A stretch of 39,589 nt of DNA, from the NCBI GenBank assembly GCA_012842725.1, contig DUSG01000066.1:1-39589 (forward strand), read 5' to 3'. Both the position numbers and the translations under genes were made by a program. Below the pieces are notes generated by a model, which was not told the origin of the DNA, ran no database searches, and saw only the letters and a list, made by a program, of their open reading frames with translations. Within the stretch, counting starts at the first letter, position 1. The number at the start of each line of letters is the position of its first letter. This stretch comes from Clostridiales bacterium. GTDB taxonomy: Bacteria; Bacillota; Clostridia; Lutisporales; Lutisporaceae. Of this stretch, positions 8,933-18,142 are shown piece after piece.

Positions 8933-9865
8933 ATGAGAATAATTTTTATGGGTACACCAGATTTTGCAGTGCCTAGTTTAAAGGTACTTTATGAAAAGTC
9001 ATATGATATATGCGCTGTAGTAGTTCAACCTGATAAACCAAAGGGCAGGGGGAATAAACTGACTTTTCCCCCTGTAAAACAAGTAGCTTTGGAGTTGGGA
9101 TTACCAGTATACCAACCTGAAAGGATAAAAGATACTCAATTTGTTGAAACTATAAAAGAATTAAGACCTGATATGATAGTAGTAGTAGCATTTGGTCAGA
9201 TACTATCTAAAGAGATATTAGACATACCTCCTTTGGGATGTATAAATGTTCATGCATCTTTGCTGCCAAAGTATAGAGGTGCAGCACCTATAAATTGGAG
9301 CATAATAAACGGGGACAGAGTAACCGGCGTTACTACCATGTATATGGATGAAGGATTGGATACCGGCGATATGATATTAAAAAAACAAATTGAAATTGAT
9401 GATGAAATGAATGCTCAAGAACTTCATGATATGCTTTCTATACTTGGAGCAGAAACACTAATAGAAACGCTGGAAAATATAGAAATGGGCAAAATAATAA
9501 GAGTTAAACAGAACGAGGAAGAAGCCACTTATGCTCCAATGTTAAAAAAAGAAATAGGCAAAATAGATTGGTCATTGGATTGCAGAAGGATAAAGAATTT
9601 AATAAGAGGTACATATCCATGGCCTGGTGCATTTTCCTACTATGAAGGAAAAATGTTCAAGATATTTAAAGCAGATATAGTAGATGAAGATAAAAGCAAT
9701 CATGAGTATGGTGTAATTACAGAAATTAACAAAGATAATATAATCATTAGCTGTGGAAAAGGTTTTCTATGTGTTAAAGAGATTCAATTTGAAAATCAGA
9801 AGAGAATGGATGTAGCAGCTTATTTGAGAGGTCATAAAATTATCAAAAATACTGTTTTAGGTTAA
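8933..9865 (+). CDS. fmt: Methionyl-tRNA formyltransferase
   Basis: Formylates initiator Met-tRNA using 10-formyltetrahydrofolate. Seen: N-terminal RIIFMGTPDFAVPSL, HASLLPKYRGAAPINW, and GVTTMYMDEGLDTGDM. The catalytic triad is visible as Asn105, His107 and Asp143, matching E. coli Asn106, His108 and Asp144. The frame is open from 8912 inside def; the ATG at 8933 is preferred because it gives the standard N-terminus and 310 residues with AAGGAA upstream. It is followed closely by a membrane protease gene. Confidence 0.96.
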   Translation: MRIIFMGTPDFAVPSLKVLYEKSYDICAVVVQPDKPKGRGNKLTFPPVKQVALELGLPVYQPERIKDTQFVETIKELRPDMIVVVAFGQILSKEILDIPPLGCINVHASLLPKYRGAAPINWSIINGDRVTGVTTMYMDEGLDTGDMILKKQIEIDDEMNAQELHDMLSILGAETLIETLENIEMGKIIRVKQNEEEATYAPMLKKEIGKIDWSLDCRRIKNLIRGTYPWPGAFSYYEGKMFKIFKADIVDEDKSNHEYGVITEINKDNIIISCGKGFLCVKEIQFENQKRMDVAAYLRGHKIIKNTVLG

Positions 9866-9877
9866 GGAGGATTGTAT

Positions 9878-10570
9878 ATGTTTTACGGTTACGGATATTA
9901 TGATCCTACTTATATATTACTCCTACCCGCTATGCTGTTTGCGCTTTATGCTCAGACAAAAATATCAACGACTTTTAGTAGATTTCTGAGAGTCAGAAAT
10001 TCAAATGGCTTTACAGGATATGAAGTAGCAAGAAGAATTCTGGATGCCAATGGTTTGTACGATGTTTCTATTGAAATGATAAGAGGTAACTTGACAGATC
10101 ATTATGATCCAAGAAAAAGAGTATTGAGATTATCATATGATGTTTATAACGGAAACTCCATAGCATCAGCAGGTGTTGCAGCCCATGAATGTGGTCATGC
10201 AATACAGCACAGTGAGCATTATGCACCTCTTATGATAAGAAACATTATTGCACCAATTGCTTCTTTTGGTTCTCAGGCAGCTTGGTTTCTAATATTAATT
10301 GCTTTAATACTTAATATAATGGAGCTTTTTACATTAGGTATCTATTTTTTCAGCGCAGCAGTTTTATTCCAAATTATAACATTGCCAGTTGAATATAATG
10401 CCAGCAAAAGAGCAATAATGGCATTAGAGGATTACGGCTTGGTAGCCAGAGGAGAAATATATGGTGCGAAAAAAGTTCTTTCTGCTGCAGCTTTAACCTA
10501 TGTAGCTGCAACTGTTACAGCTATACTTCAGTTATTAAGATTATTAATGATAAGAGGGAGAAGAGACTGA
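9878..10570 (+). CDS. YugP-type membrane zinc metallopeptidase
   Basis: Predicted integral membrane metalloprotease of the YugP family (zinc-dependent peptidase); substrate unknown. Seen: HECGH at residues 103-107, the zinc-binding HExxH motif, with Glu173 in LPVEYNASKRA as a plausible third ligand. Hydrophobic segments lie at about 10-27, 123-147, 151-171 and 203-223. The frame opens at a TTG at 9872, but AGGAGG at 9865-9870 points to the ATG at 9878; 230 residues. The gene often lies between fmt and rsmB in Clostridia, but no functional link to translation is established. A hairpin overlaps its stop codon. Confidence 0.88.
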   Translation: MFYGYGYYDPTYILLLPAMLFALYAQTKISTTFSRFLRVRNSNGFTGYEVARRILDANGLYDVSIEMIRGNLTDHYDPRKRVLRLSYDVYNGNSIASAGVAAHECGHAIQHSEHYAPLMIRNIIAPIASFGSQAAWFLILIALILNIMELFTLGIYFFSAAVLFQIITLPVEYNASKRAIMALEDYGLVARGEIYGAKKVLSAAALTYVAATVTAILQLLRLLMIRGRRD

Positions 10571-10592
10571 TAGCTATGCTATCAGTCTTTTA
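10564..10592 (+). terminator. Hairpin/terminator overlapping the protease stop codon
   Basis: Perfect 11-bp stem AGACTGATAGC/GCTATCAGTCT (10564-10574/10578-10588) with a TAT loop, followed by TTTAT. The stop codon (10568-10570) lies inside the left arm. rsmB starts only about 20 bases downstream, so this would separate or attenuate rsmB from the genes before it. Confidence 0.65.
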
Positions 10593-10608
10593 TGCAAGGA
10601 GTGTAAAT

Positions 10609-11955
10609 ATGAAAAAGAATTGGGCTAGGGAAGAAGCCTTCCTGATTTTAAATAATATAATCGATAAGGGAGCATATTCAAATATTGAACTAAGGAAAAG
10701 GTTGAACAAATCGAATCTCACAAAACTAGACAAAGCCTTGGTTACAGAAATAGTAAATGGCACCCTTAGAAATTTGATTTATATAGATTGGGTAATAAAA
10801 AAATTCTCCAGTATAAAAGAAGAAAAAATATCACCCACCGTAAGGAATATTATTAGAAGCGGAATATATCAAATACTATTTCTTGACAAGATACCTGATT
10901 CAGCAGTCTGCAACGAAAGCGTTGAATTAGCTAAAAAATACGATAATATTGGTTCTGCCAGATTTGTAAATGGCCTACTGAGAAATATATCGAGAAAAAA
11001 AGATAGTATAGGATATCCCTATGAAAAGGATTTGGTAGAATATCTTTCAATTAAATACTCACATCCTAAATGGTTGATGGAAATATGGTTAGAACAATAT
11101 GGTGAAGATTTTACTGAAGAATTGATAAAAAGCAATAATGAAACTCCTCCTCTCACAATAAGAATTAATAGGTTGAAGACAAATAAGCTGGAAGTGAAAG
11201 ATATTCTTGAATCATATGGTACTGAATGTGCTGACGGATTATATAATGAGGAAGCATTAAGAGTAAAGGGAACTGAGTCAATCGAAAGCATTGATATATT
11301 CAACCAAGGTTATTTTACGGTTCAGGACGAAAGCTCCATGCTTGTAAGTAAGATAATGAATCCAAGACCAGGTTGGCTAATATTGGATGTTTGCAGCGCA
11401 CCTGGGGGAAAAGCTGCACATATGGCAGAATTAATGAATAATGAAGGAAAAATAATTGCCAGAGATATACATGAACATAAATTAGAATTGATCAATAACA
11501 CTTGTGATAGACTTGGAATAAAAATTGTTGAGACTCAATTATTTGATGCACGCAATGTAGATGAATACTATATAGGAAAAGCAGATGGTGTATTGGTTGA
11601 TGCTCCTTGTAGCGGATTAGGACTATTAAGGCGGAAGCCGGATCTTAGATGGAAAAAGAAACCGGATGATTTAAGCGAGCTACGCAATCTACAGTATTCA
11701 ATTCTAGAAATCAGTTCTCATTACCTAAAAAAAGGTGGAGCGCTGGTTTATAGCACATGTACTTTAAACAGTAAAGAAAATATCGATGTTATAAATAGAT
11801 TTATTGAGAATAATAAAGATTTTTATTTAGATAATATAGAAAACCTGATACCTGAAAATCTGTATGCACCTAATGCCAAGGAAGGATATATAGAACTGTA
11901 TCCCAATATTCATAAGACTGATGGTTTTTTTATTGCAAAAATGATTAGAAAATGA
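10609..11955 (+). CDS. rsmB: 16S rRNA m5C967 methyltransferase RsmB (Sun family)
   Basis: Methylates one cytosine of 16S rRNA at C5 using S-adenosylmethionine. The N-terminal NusB-like RNA-binding domain (about residues 1-140) is followed by a Rossmann methyltransferase domain: SAM motif VCSAPGGKAAHMAEL at 261-275, VDAPCSGLGLLRRKPDLRW with Cys334, and YSTCTLN with Cys384. The two cysteines are the acid/base and nucleophile pair of the family. The frame opens at 10576 inside the upstream hairpin; the ATG at 10609 has AAGGAG at 10596-10601 and gives 448 residues. Its stop overlaps a possible rlmN start by ATGA. Confidence 0.95.
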   Translation: MKKNWAREEAFLILNNIIDKGAYSNIELRKRLNKSNLTKLDKALVTEIVNGTLRNLIYIDWVIKKFSSIKEEKISPTVRNIIRSGIYQILFLDKIPDSAVCNESVELAKKYDNIGSARFVNGLLRNISRKKDSIGYPYEKDLVEYLSIKYSHPKWLMEIWLEQYGEDFTEELIKSNNETPPLTIRINRLKTNKLEVKDILESYGTECADGLYNEEALRVKGTESIESIDIFNQGYFTVQDESSMLVSKIMNPRPGWLILDVCSAPGGKAAHMAELMNNEGKIIARDIHEHKLELINNTCDRLGIKIVETQLFDARNVDEYYIGKADGVLVDAPCSGLGLLRRKPDLRWKKKPDDLSELRNLQYSILEISSHYLKKGGALVYSTCTLNSKENIDVINRFIENNKDFYLDNIENLIPENLYAPNAKEGYIELYPNIHKTDGFFIAKMIRK

Positions 11956-11969
11956 TGGAAGTGGGCATA

Positions 11970-13007
11970 ATGGTAAAATCAAACATTAAAAATCTAACTT
12001 ATGAAGAATTGGAAAGATTATTAGTTGACAAAGGTTTTCCAAGATATAGAGCAAACCAGATATTTAAATGGATTTATAAAGATGTAGAAGAATTTGAAGA
12101 CATGAATAATTTGCCTAAAGATATTATTAATTATTTAAATGACAACTTTTATATAGGTATAGCACGTGTAATAGATAAACAACAATCCAAGGATGGTACG
12201 ATTAAATACCTTCTTGGTCTAGAAGATAATAATGCAGTAGAATGTGTGCTGATGAAATACAAGCATGGTTATTCCATTTGTATTTCCAGCCAGGTAGGCT
12301 GTAGAATGAATTGTAGTTTTTGTGCATCAACAGAAGGTGGATTGGTGAGGAATCTTAGATCCGGAGAAATGATTGAAGAGATTATGGCTGTAGAAAGAGA
12401 AAGCGGAATTAAAATTTCAAATATAGTAATTATGGGCATTGGAGAACCTTTTGACAATTATGATGAAGTGATGAAATTTCTTAGAACGATTAATCATAGG
12501 GATGGTATCAATATCGGCATGAGACATATAACAATTTCAACCTCAGGACTGGTTCCTGCTATTTATAAGTTCGCTGATGAAAATCTTCAATGCAATTTAG
12601 CCATATCATTGCACAGTGCCAAAGATGAAATTAGAAACAAACTGATGCCGATAAATCGAAAATATAACATTGCAGAATTAATGAAGGCTTGTGATTATTA
12701 TATTGAAAAGACAAACAGAAGAATTACATTTGAATACGCCTTAATAGATGGCATAAACGATAGTAAGGAGGATGCAAAAGCGCTGTCTAGACTGTTAAAA
12801 GGTAAATTATGCCATATTAATCTTATACCTATAAATCCTGTTAAAGGTAATGAGTATAAAAGATCAGAACTAAACAGTATTAAAGAGTTTATGAAAATAA
12901 TTAAAGATAACGGGATTCCTGTCACTTTAAGAAGAGAATTGGGAACAGACATTGAGGGAGCTTGCGGACAACTGAGGAAAAGTTATCTAAATGATTCGGT
13001 TAACTGA
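11970..13007 (+). CDS. rlmN: 23S rRNA (adenine2503-C2) methyltransferase RlmN
   Basis: Radical SAM enzyme that methylates A2503 of 23S rRNA and A37 of some tRNAs. Seen: the radical SAM cluster motif CRMNCSFC (Cys111, Cys115, Cys118) and the methyl-carrying cysteine Cys332 in EGACGQLR near the C-terminus. The start is uncertain: an ATG at 11952 overlaps rsmB without a ribosome binding site, while the ATG at 11970 has a weak GGAAGTGGG upstream and gives 345 residues. I chose the latter. RlmN and the resistance enzyme Cfr are related; gene position and sequence favour RlmN. Confidence 0.95.
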   Translation: MVKSNIKNLTYEELERLLVDKGFPRYRANQIFKWIYKDVEEFEDMNNLPKDIINYLNDNFYIGIARVIDKQQSKDGTIKYLLGLEDNNAVECVLMKYKHGYSICISSQVGCRMNCSFCASTEGGLVRNLRSGEMIEEIMAVERESGIKISNIVIMGIGEPFDNYDEVMKFLRTINHRDGINIGMRHITISTSGLVPAIYKFADENLQCNLAISLHSAKDEIRNKLMPINRKYNIAELMKACDYYIEKTNRRITFEYALIDGINDSKEDAKALSRLLKGKLCHINLIPINPVKGNEYKRSELNSIKEFMKIIKDNGIPVTLRRELGTDIEGACGQLRKSYLNDSVN

Positions 13008-13035
13008 TAATAAAAGTGTTTCAGTTTACTTTATT
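12999..13035 (+). terminator. Possible weak terminator after rlmN
   Basis: GTTAACTGA (12999-13007, ending in the stop codon) pairs with TCAGTTTAC (13021-13029) with one mismatch; loop of 13 bases. The following TTTATT is a poor T-run. Confidence 0.35.
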
Positions 13036-13257
13036 AAATTAATTAGATATCATATATGTTTAAAAAATATTAAGAATTTAGGTTAGTTTAATGTAAAAAA
13101 TATACAGATAATCTTTTACATATGAAAAAGATTAAATGATAGGGATATGCATTGATAATGATAGAAGTAAATAAAAAGGAATTTTAAATAGAATGTCGAA
13201 ATAATAACTTTTGAATGTAAAATCATGATTTATTTGATAAAAGATTGAGGTGTTTTG
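13008..13257 (+). other. Intergenic leader before prpC with overlapping inverted repeats
   Basis: No gene is visible in this 250-base AT-rich gap. It holds two inverted repeats that share bases: ATGTAAAA/TTTTACAT (13091-13098/13114-13121) and AATCTTTT/AAAAGATT (13110-13117/13126-13133). Only one of the two hairpins can form at a time. I could not find a convincing promoter, though one for prpC-prkC must lie here or upstream. Confidence 0.4.
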
Positions 13258-14028
13258 ATGAGGGCTTATGGAGTTTCTCATATCGGTTTGGTAAGAAAAG
13301 TGAATGAAGACTCTTTTTACTTTCAGGATAGATATGAATATGATAAACCTTATTTATGTATAGTAGCTGATGGAATGGGAGGACATAACGCAGGTGAAAT
13401 TGCAAGCAAGATGGCAGTTTCAGAAGTAAAGAACTTTATGGAAGAAGCTTTAGGAAAAGCTTGCGACTATCAGATAGAAGACTATAAAAAACTGGTAACA
13501 GATGCTTTTTTATTTGCAAATGAAAAGGTATATAAACGTTCTATAGAAAACAAAACTTTATCTGGTATGGGGACAACACTAACATTAGCGCTGATCATAA
13601 AAAACAATCTTGTGATAGGACATGTAGGAGACAGCAGAATGTATCTGATAAGAGATGAGAAGATATCTAAGATAACAGAAGACCATTCCTATGTAGCTGA
13701 GTTGATAAAGAATGGGACAATAAAACCGGAAGAAGCTATGCACCATCCACAGAAAAATCTAATAACAAGAGCTTTAGGAACTTCAAAGGATTTAAAAGTC
13801 GATGTAAAAAACATAACTATAAATGACAGAGACTTTATTCTTATATGTACCGATGGCTTGTCTAATATGCTTTCTGATGAGGAAATACTTGATACAGTTA
13901 TATCTGTTAAAGATTATAAAACCATATGTCATGAATTGGTGAACAAGGCTAACCTCAATGGCGGCTTTGATAATGTGACAGTAGTTGTTATTGATGTTCA
14001 GCTAGGGGGTGTAGATAATGATAGGTAA
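13258..14028 (+). CDS. prpC: PP2C-type serine/threonine phosphatase, PrkC partner
   Basis: Manganese/magnesium-dependent phosphatase that reverses phosphorylation by the adjacent kinase. PP2C motifs in order: GLVRKVNEDSF with Asp18, VADGMGGHNAGE with Asp38, GMGTTL, GHVGDSRMYLIRD, ITEDHSYV, CTDGLSNML and GGFDNVTVVV. The length of 256 residues is usual. The ATG at 13258 has GAGGTG at 13247-13252; an in-frame TTG at 13255 is too close. The end overlaps prkC by 11 bases, so the two are probably translationally coupled. Confidence 0.96.
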   Translation: MRAYGVSHIGLVRKVNEDSFYFQDRYEYDKPYLCIVADGMGGHNAGEIASKMAVSEVKNFMEEALGKACDYQIEDYKKLVTDAFLFANEKVYKRSIENKTLSGMGTTLTLALIIKNNLVIGHVGDSRMYLIRDEKISKITEDHSYVAELIKNGTIKPEEAMHHPQKNLITRALGTSKDLKVDVKNITINDRDFILICTDGLSNMLSDEEILDTVISVKDYKTICHELVNKANLNGGFDNVTVVVIDVQLGGVDNDR

Positions 14029-15907
14029 AGTACTTGGAGGTAGATATGAAATACTTGAAAAGATAGGCGGAGGAGGCATGGCTCTTGTTTACAAAGCCAA
14101 ATGCCGGCTATTAAATAGATATGTTGCAGTAAAAATTCTGAGGTCTGAATTCACCAACGATGAGGAATTTGTCAAAAAATTCAAGAGAGAATCCCAAGCC
14201 GCAGCAAGTCTTTCTCATCCTAACATTGTGAGCATATATGATGTTGGAATGGAAGATGATATATATTATATAGTTATGGAATATATAAAGGGTCAGACAT
14301 TAAAGGAATTGATAAAATCTAAGGGTGCTTTGGGTATAGAATTAGCAACCAATATTTCCCTTCAGATTGCTTCTGCTTTAGAACATGCTCATGCTAATCA
14401 CATAGTTCACAGAGATATTAAATCTCACAACATAATGATAAAAGACGATTATACTGTCAAGGTTACTGATTTCGGTATTGCGAGAGCAGTATCTTCAACA
14501 ACGATAACCAATACTGGAAATATTATTGGTTCTGTTCATTATTTTTCTCCTGAACAAGCTCGCGGTGGTTATACTGATGAAAAATCGGATATTTATTCTT
14601 TAGGTGTTGTTATGTATGAGATGGTAACAGGAAGAATCCCGTTTGAAGGAGAGACTCCTATATCTGTTGCGTTGAAGCATATTCAGGAAGAACCAAAAAA
14701 GCCAAGAAACATAAACAGTAAAATACCAAAAAGCTTAGAAGACATAATATTGAAAGCCATGGAAAAGGACGTTAACAAAAGATATAGCAGTGTAACAGAG
14801 ATTATTGCTGATTTGAAGCAGTCGCTAATAATGCCAAACGGAGATTTTGTAAAGAAAAATGTAACTGCAGATGAAAATACCAAAATAATGGAACCTATTA
14901 GATATACAGATGTGAAAGAAGAATTAGATAGAAAAATAAAAGCAGAAGAAAAAACGAAAAAATCTAAAAGCAATAAAAAAATAACAGTTCTTGCAATTCT
15001 TTCGGGACTGATGCTTGCAGTTTTGGTCTTTGCTGGCTACATGTTTTTGAATAGTATTTTTAATGTTAAAGTTGTAAAAGTACCTAATATTATAGGCTAC
15101 AGTGAGGAGGATGCCAGGAAAGAACTTGAGGCTTTAGGACTAGTTATGGATGTCGCAGAAGAAAGAGTGTTTAATAAAGATGTACCTGAAGGTCATGTGG
15201 TTATTCAGGATCCTAAACCAGAAACACAAAACAAAATAACAAATCCAGTAAGGGTTATAATCAGCAAAGGGCCTAAGAAAGTTGAAGTTCCGAATATAGT
15301 AGGAAAAAATTATGATGAAGTTGACATAATATTAGAGAGCTATGGATTGGAAGAAGGAGAAGTAACACAAGAATACAGCCAATTTCCTAGCGGTGTGGTA
15401 ATAAGACAAAGCATTACCCCTGGATTAACTGTCGATGAAGGTACGAAAATTGATTATGTTATAAGTGGGGGACCAGAGAAATTTTTCATGACGGATTTTA
15501 CAGGAACGAATATTGAAGAAGTAAAGAATCAACTCATTGTTTTGGATTTGATTTTAGGCGATGTCAGTGAAGAGTATAGTGATGAAATACCTGCAGGAAG
15601 TGTCATAAGACAAAGTCCAAAAGCAGGTACAGAAGTAAGCAAAAAGAGTGTTGTTAACTTTGTAATAAGCAAAGGGCCTAAAGAACCTGAAAAAAAGACA
15701 TATTTGAATGTTAATTTGCCAAAGAATCTTGATACTATGAAAGTTACTATATTTAAAATAGAAGGGGATAAAAGCTCTCTGATTTATGAAAATACACATA
15801 CACCGGCAGATAGTCCTTTAAAAATAGAAGTAAATGGTACTGGAGAGGTATTATTCGAGGTTTATATAAACAACAGTTTTCATGATAGTACAATCTATCG
15901 TTTTTAG
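14018..15907 (+). CDS. prkC: PASTA-domain serine/threonine protein kinase
   Basis: Membrane kinase that senses peptidoglycan fragments or lipid II and controls cell wall, growth and, in B. subtilis, spore germination. 629 residues. Cytoplasmic kinase 1-270: glycine loop GGGGMA, Lys39 in VAVKIL, HRDIKSHN with Asp133, DFGIAR with Asp151, activation segment rich in Thr/Ser (159-166). A basic linker is followed by one membrane segment at about 322-346. Three PASTA repeats lie outside (about 351-417, 420-485, 488-553), the third degenerate because it lacks the usual VP start. A beta-rich C-terminal tail (560-629) resembles the Ig-like end domain of related kinases. RsgA, encoded next, is a known kinase substrate in relatives. 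Confidence 0.96.
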   Translation: MIGKVLGGRYEILEKIGGGGMALVYKAKCRLLNRYVAVKILRSEFTNDEEFVKKFKRESQAAASLSHPNIVSIYDVGMEDDIYYIVMEYIKGQTLKELIKSKGALGIELATNISLQIASALEHAHANHIVHRDIKSHNIMIKDDYTVKVTDFGIARAVSSTTITNTGNIIGSVHYFSPEQARGGYTDEKSDIYSLGVVMYEMVTGRIPFEGETPISVALKHIQEEPKKPRNINSKIPKSLEDIILKAMEKDVNKRYSSVTEIIADLKQSLIMPNGDFVKKNVTADENTKIMEPIRYTDVKEELDRKIKAEEKTKKSKSNKKITVLAILSGLMLAVLVFAGYMFLNSIFNVKVVKVPNIIGYSEEDARKELEALGLVMDVAEERVFNKDVPEGHVVIQDPKPETQNKITNPVRVIISKGPKKVEVPNIVGKNYDEVDIILESYGLEEGEVTQEYSQFPSGVVIRQSITPGLTVDEGTKIDYVISGGPEKFFMTDFTGTNIEEVKNQLIVLDLILGDVSEEYSDEIPAGSVIRQSPKAGTEVSKKSVVNFVISKGPKEPEKKTYLNVNLPKNLDTMKVTIFKIEGDKSSLIYENTHTPADSPLKIEVNGTGEVLFEVYINNSFHDSTIYRF

Positions 15908-15919
15908 CGGAGGATGATT

Positions 15920-16792
15920 ATGGTATCAGGCACAATTATAAAAGGTATAGGTGGTTTCTATTACGTTGATACAGGTGATAATATATATGAATGTAGAGCT
16001 AGGGGAAAGTTTAGAAAAGATAATATAATACCTTTAGTTGGAGATATAGTAGATATAGAAGTAGATGAAAGAACTAAGCAAGGATATATTATAAATATAC
16101 ATGAAAGAAAGAACCAATTGATAAGACCTATGGTTGCAAATGTTGATCAAGTAGTTATTGTATTTGCTATTAAAAAGCCTGATATAGACATGTCTCTGCT
16201 ACAGAAATTTTTAGTTTATGCTGAATACATTGGTTTGAAGATCCTTGTTTGCCTTAATAAAGTAGATTTAGACCAGGAAAATGAGGCAGAACCTATTATA
16301 AAAATGTTATCAAGTGTACCTTATGATTATATTTGCACCAGTATAATGGAGAATATAGGAATAGATGAGTTGAGAGATAAACTTAAAGAACATGTATCAG
16401 TATTTGCAGGGCCTTCTGGTGTTGGCAAGTCTTCACTGCTTAATGCTGTCAATCCAGGTCTGTATTTAAAGACAGGAGAAATAAGTCGTAAAACAGAAAG
16501 GGGTACCCATACAACAAGACATGCAGAACTTTTAAAACTGAGTTCTGGAGGTATGGTTGTGGACACTCCTGGTTTCACCTCTTTTGATTTGAAAGATATT
16601 GAAGAGTTAGAACTGCAATACTTATTCCCGGAATTTAATGATTATATGAATTGCCGATATCCGTCATGCAAGCATTATAAAGAGCCAGATTGCGGGGTTA
16701 AGCAGGCGTTGGAGAAGGGATATATAAATCCTATAAGGTATGAATACTATATACAGATTTTATGTGATTTAATGAAAAATAGGAGGTATTAA
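15920..16792 (+). CDS. rsgA: Ribosome small subunit-dependent GTPase RsgA
   Basis: Circularly permuted GTPase that checks late 30S subunit maturation and binds (p)ppGpp in relatives. The permuted motif order is visible: G4 NKVD at residues 113-116, then G1 GPSGVGKS at 164-171, then G3 DTPG at 215-218. N-terminal OB domain 1-70. C-terminal zinc site with Cys245, Cys250, His252 and Cys258 (CRYPSCKHYKEPDC). GGAGG at 15909-15913 abuts an ATG at 15914, so the ATG at 15920 is the better start; 290 residues. Confidence 0.95.
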   Translation: MVSGTIIKGIGGFYYVDTGDNIYECRARGKFRKDNIIPLVGDIVDIEVDERTKQGYIINIHERKNQLIRPMVANVDQVVIVFAIKKPDIDMSLLQKFLVYAEYIGLKILVCLNKVDLDQENEAEPIIKMLSSVPYDYICTSIMENIGIDELRDKLKEHVSVFAGPSGVGKSSLLNAVNPGLYLKTGEISRKTERGTHTTRHAELLKLSSGGMVVDTPGFTSFDLKDIEELELQYLFPEFNDYMNCRYPSCKHYKEPDCGVKQALEKGYINPIRYEYYIQILCDLMKNRRY

Positions 16793-16793
16793 A

Positions 16794-17471
16794 TTGATAA
16801 AAATTGCCCCATCTATATTATCGGCAAATTTTGCTAATTTGGAATCAGATATTAAAACCGTAGAAGAAGCCGGTGCTGATATGCTACATATAGATGTTAT
16901 GGATGGTCATTTTGTTCCAAATATAACTATAGGTGCACCTGTTGTAAAAAGTTTGAGGAAAGTTACTAATATGATTTTTGATGTTCATTTAATGATAGAT
17001 AATCCGGAGAAATACATCAAAGATTTTGTTGATGCCGGGGCGGATATAATAACTGTACATGTAGAAGCAACCAAGCATATTCACAGGCTTTTGCAGATGA
17101 TAAAACAAGAAGGTATAAAAGCAAGTGTAGCATTAAATCCTGCTACACCAATTTATATTTTAGACTATGTACTGGATGAACTAGATATGATTTTGATTAT
17201 GTCCGTAAATCCTGGTTTTGGTGGACAAACTTTTATTCCTGCAATATATGAAAAGATAACAAAACTTAAAGAATACTTGTTGGGACGCGGAAAATCGATA
17301 CCAATTCAGGTTGATGGAGGCATAGGGTTAAACAATATAGATAAAGTATGTAAATGTGGGGCAGAAATAATTGTATCAGGTTCTGCTATTTTCAATTCAG
17401 ATAATATCAAAGAAACAATAATGAAAATGAAAAAGGCAGATGAAATAAATGAAGACAGCAATAATCTGTAA
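16794..17471 (+). CDS. rpe: Ribulose-phosphate 3-epimerase
   Basis: Interconverts ribulose 5-phosphate and xylulose 5-phosphate in the pentose phosphate pathway. TIM barrel with IAPSILSANFANL, LHIDVMDGHFVPN (metal-binding His32 and Asp34), DVHLM, MSVNPGFGGQ and VDGGI. It starts at TTG 16794, two bases after the rsgA stop, with AGGAGG at 16781-16786. No ATG is available at the family N-terminus. 225 residues. Its last 23 bases overlap thiN. The rsgA-rpe-thiN order is conserved in Bacillota. Confidence 0.95.
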   Translation: MIKIAPSILSANFANLESDIKTVEEAGADMLHIDVMDGHFVPNITIGAPVVKSLRKVTNMIFDVHLMIDNPEKYIKDFVDAGADIITVHVEATKHIHRLLQMIKQEGIKASVALNPATPIYILDYVLDELDMILIMSVNPGFGGQTFIPAIYEKITKLKEYLLGRGKSIPIQVDGGIGLNNIDKVCKCGAEIIVSGSAIFNSDNIKETIMKMKKADEINEDSNNL

Positions 17472-18081
17472 TGGGAATATAACGGATTATGAGTATGTAA
17501 TTGAGATAATAAAGAAAACAGATTATGTAATATGTGCAGACGGCGGAACAAGACATGCATTTAAAATGGGAATAATTCCTGATTTGATAATAGGAGATTT
17601 CGATTCTTCAGATAATGAATATACAGAATATTTTGAAAATAAAGGGGTAAAGGTAGAAAAGTATCCAATTGAAAAAGACAAAACCGATAGTCATATATGC
17701 GTATTGAAAGCCATGGATTTTTCAAAAGAAATAGTCTTGATAGGAGCTACAGGCAGTAGGGTGGATCACTCTTTGGCTAATATTTCTTTATTAAAACTTG
17801 GGATTGATAGAGGTATTAAAATCTATATTGCAGATAAACAGAATGAAATATATTTAATAAATGATGAAATTTCTATAAAAGGCCATTTAGGTGAGTTTTT
17901 CTCATTGTTTTCTTTATCAGAAAAGGTGGAAGGTATAAGTATTAGTGGCGCAAAATATACATTGGAGAATCAAACAATCCAAATGGGTGATACACTGGGT
18001 ATCAGCAATGAATTCAAAGATGATATAGTAAAAATAAAAATCAAAAAAGGATATTTATTGGTTATTAAATCGCAAGATTGA
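17449..18081 (+). CDS. thiN: Thiamine pyrophosphokinase (thiamine diphosphokinase)
   Basis: Transfers pyrophosphate from ATP to thiamine, giving the cofactor thiamine diphosphate. Seen: CADGGTRHAFKMGIIPDLII followed by GDFDS, the KDKTDSH motif and GATGSRVDHSLANI, all signatures of the family. 210 residues. It starts inside the end of rpe with only a weak purine-rich stretch upstream, suggesting translational coupling. No TPP riboswitch is seen before it, which fits a salvage enzyme at the end of an operon. A strong terminator follows. Confidence 0.94.
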   Translation: MKTAIICNGNITDYEYVIEIIKKTDYVICADGGTRHAFKMGIIPDLIIGDFDSSDNEYTEYFENKGVKVEKYPIEKDKTDSHICVLKAMDFSKEIVLIGATGSRVDHSLANISLLKLGIDRGIKIYIADKQNEIYLINDEISIKGHLGEFFSLFSLSEKVEGISISGAKYTLENQTIQMGDTLGISNEFKDDIVKIKIKKGYLLVIKSQD

Positions 18082-18092
18082 GTAACAAAACG

Positions 18093-18142
18093 ACCTTTAT
18101 ACGAGTATTATGTAACATATAAGTATAAAGGTTTTTTATTTT
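18093..18142 (+). terminator. Intrinsic terminator after thiN
   Basis: Perfect 10-bp stem ACCTTTATAC/GTATAAAGGT (18093-18102/18123-18132), 20-base loop with its own small self-complementary part, then TTTTTTATTTTG. The ribosome binding site of the next small gene (GGGAGGA, from 18143) lies directly after the T-run. Confidence 0.8.

Noticed and set aside
13223..13405. Minus-strand 60-codon frame crossing the prpC start
   Set aside because: Overlaps the conserved PP2C N-terminus and has no family or good ribosome binding site.
17380..17448. TPP riboswitch before thiN
   Set aside because: thiN starts inside rpe and there is no leader; no aptamer-like sequence is visible.
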